A DNA stretch of 64,000 bases from Leptolyngbyaceae cyanobacterium (GTDB lineage: Bacteria > Cyanobacteriota > Cyanobacteriia > Cyanobacteriales > Aerosakkonemataceae), in assembly GCA_036703985.1 (NCBI GenBank), contig DATNQN010000020.1, positions 1 to 64,000 of the forward strand, in the 5' to 3' direction. Position 1 is the first letter of the stretch. Each line of letters starts with the position of its first letter. The translations under genes and the position numbers were made by a program. Of this stretch, positions 63,811-64,000 are shown piece after piece. The notes below the pieces were generated by a model. It was not told the DNA's origin. It saw only the letters and a program-made list of their open reading frames with translations, and made no database searches.

Positions 63811-64000
63811 ATTTCTAGCTTGCACTACCCTTAAAATCAATTATTATGAATTATTAATTACTGATTAAGTTTCCTCAAAACAACTTTTGTATAGCTGGGC
63901 AATGTCCACGGAAGTTTTCCTGCCTTAAATCCTAGCTTAATGGTTGGTAATGTCTATTCTACAAAAGCTTCGTGCCAGATCTCTGTTAATTTGAAAATAG

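Overview
The window is a stretch of chromosome from a cyanobacterium. The palindrome GCGATCGC/CGATCG (HIP1-type) is scattered throughout, a psbM gene for a photosystem II subunit is present, the aspartate kinase has the four-ACT cyanobacterial layout, and there are PAP/fibrillin, CHASE2-cyclase, DUF2227 and CHAT-TPR proteins plus a PEP-CTERM protein. The repertoire (large hybrid kinases, several families of intergenic repeats, decayed toxin-antitoxin and integron material) suggests a large-genome, probably filamentous, species. This assignment is inferred from gene content only.

Layout. 0-9.4 kb: a five-PAS hybrid kinase, lysC, two small holin-like membrane proteins, an ExbB/ExbD-type proton-channel pair and a YkvA-like protein. 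9.9-17.8 kb: a PadR-type regulator followed by a complete tripartite RND efflux system (adaptor, pump, TolC-like channel). 18-25.5 kb: a DUF3011 protein, a 2Fe-2S ferredoxin, psbM (39 aa), a tandem universal stress protein, a CHASE2 adenylate cyclase, and a Tat-exported caspase-like protease. 26-29.5 kb: a response-regulator/kinase, then a decaying patch (a Uma2 nuclease lacking its expected Asp, a DUF433 antitoxin with a truncated DUF5615 partner) and tRNA-Val(UAC). 29.5-35.7 kb: housekeeping genes (mazG, proA, folB), a Wzm/Wzt-type ABC exporter and a patatin lipase. 35.8-43.6 kb: exported proteins, including two tandem TPR-CHAT proteases with intact His/Cys residues. 43.7-47 kb: an MHYT-domain hybrid kinase.

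47.8-59.7 kb is the most unusual part. A homologue of plant red chlorophyll catabolite reductase (RCCR) lies about 3.7 kb from a Rieske oxygenase of the pheophorbide a oxygenase/TIC55 type (Rieske centre, N-D-H-H iron site, C-terminal CxxC, two C-terminal membrane helices). In plants these two families catalyse consecutive steps of chlorophyll breakdown. Around them are a PEP-mutase/isocitrate-lyase family enzyme, an NmrA-like reductase, a nitrilase-fold protein with Ser at the usual Cys position, an aldehyde dehydrogenase, a calycin-like protein, a SnoaL-like protein, a small membrane protein, and on the left a double-VOC protein and a DUF1838 protein. The genes from 54.4 to 59.7 kb are co-directional and closely spaced. 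I propose a bacterial tetrapyrrole-opening or related oxidative pathway; this is inference.

Inside this region (50.1-51.5 kb) lies a small integron-like remnant with no integrase: two attC-like sites, one half site, a nucleotidyltransferase gene and the stump of a GNAT acetyltransferase. 59.8-63.8 kb: a RiPP-type precursor peptide with a double-Gly leader, a PAP/fibrillin protein, a PEP-CTERM protein and a secreted protein of unknown function. No CRISPR array, transposase, prophage or rRNA gene was seen.
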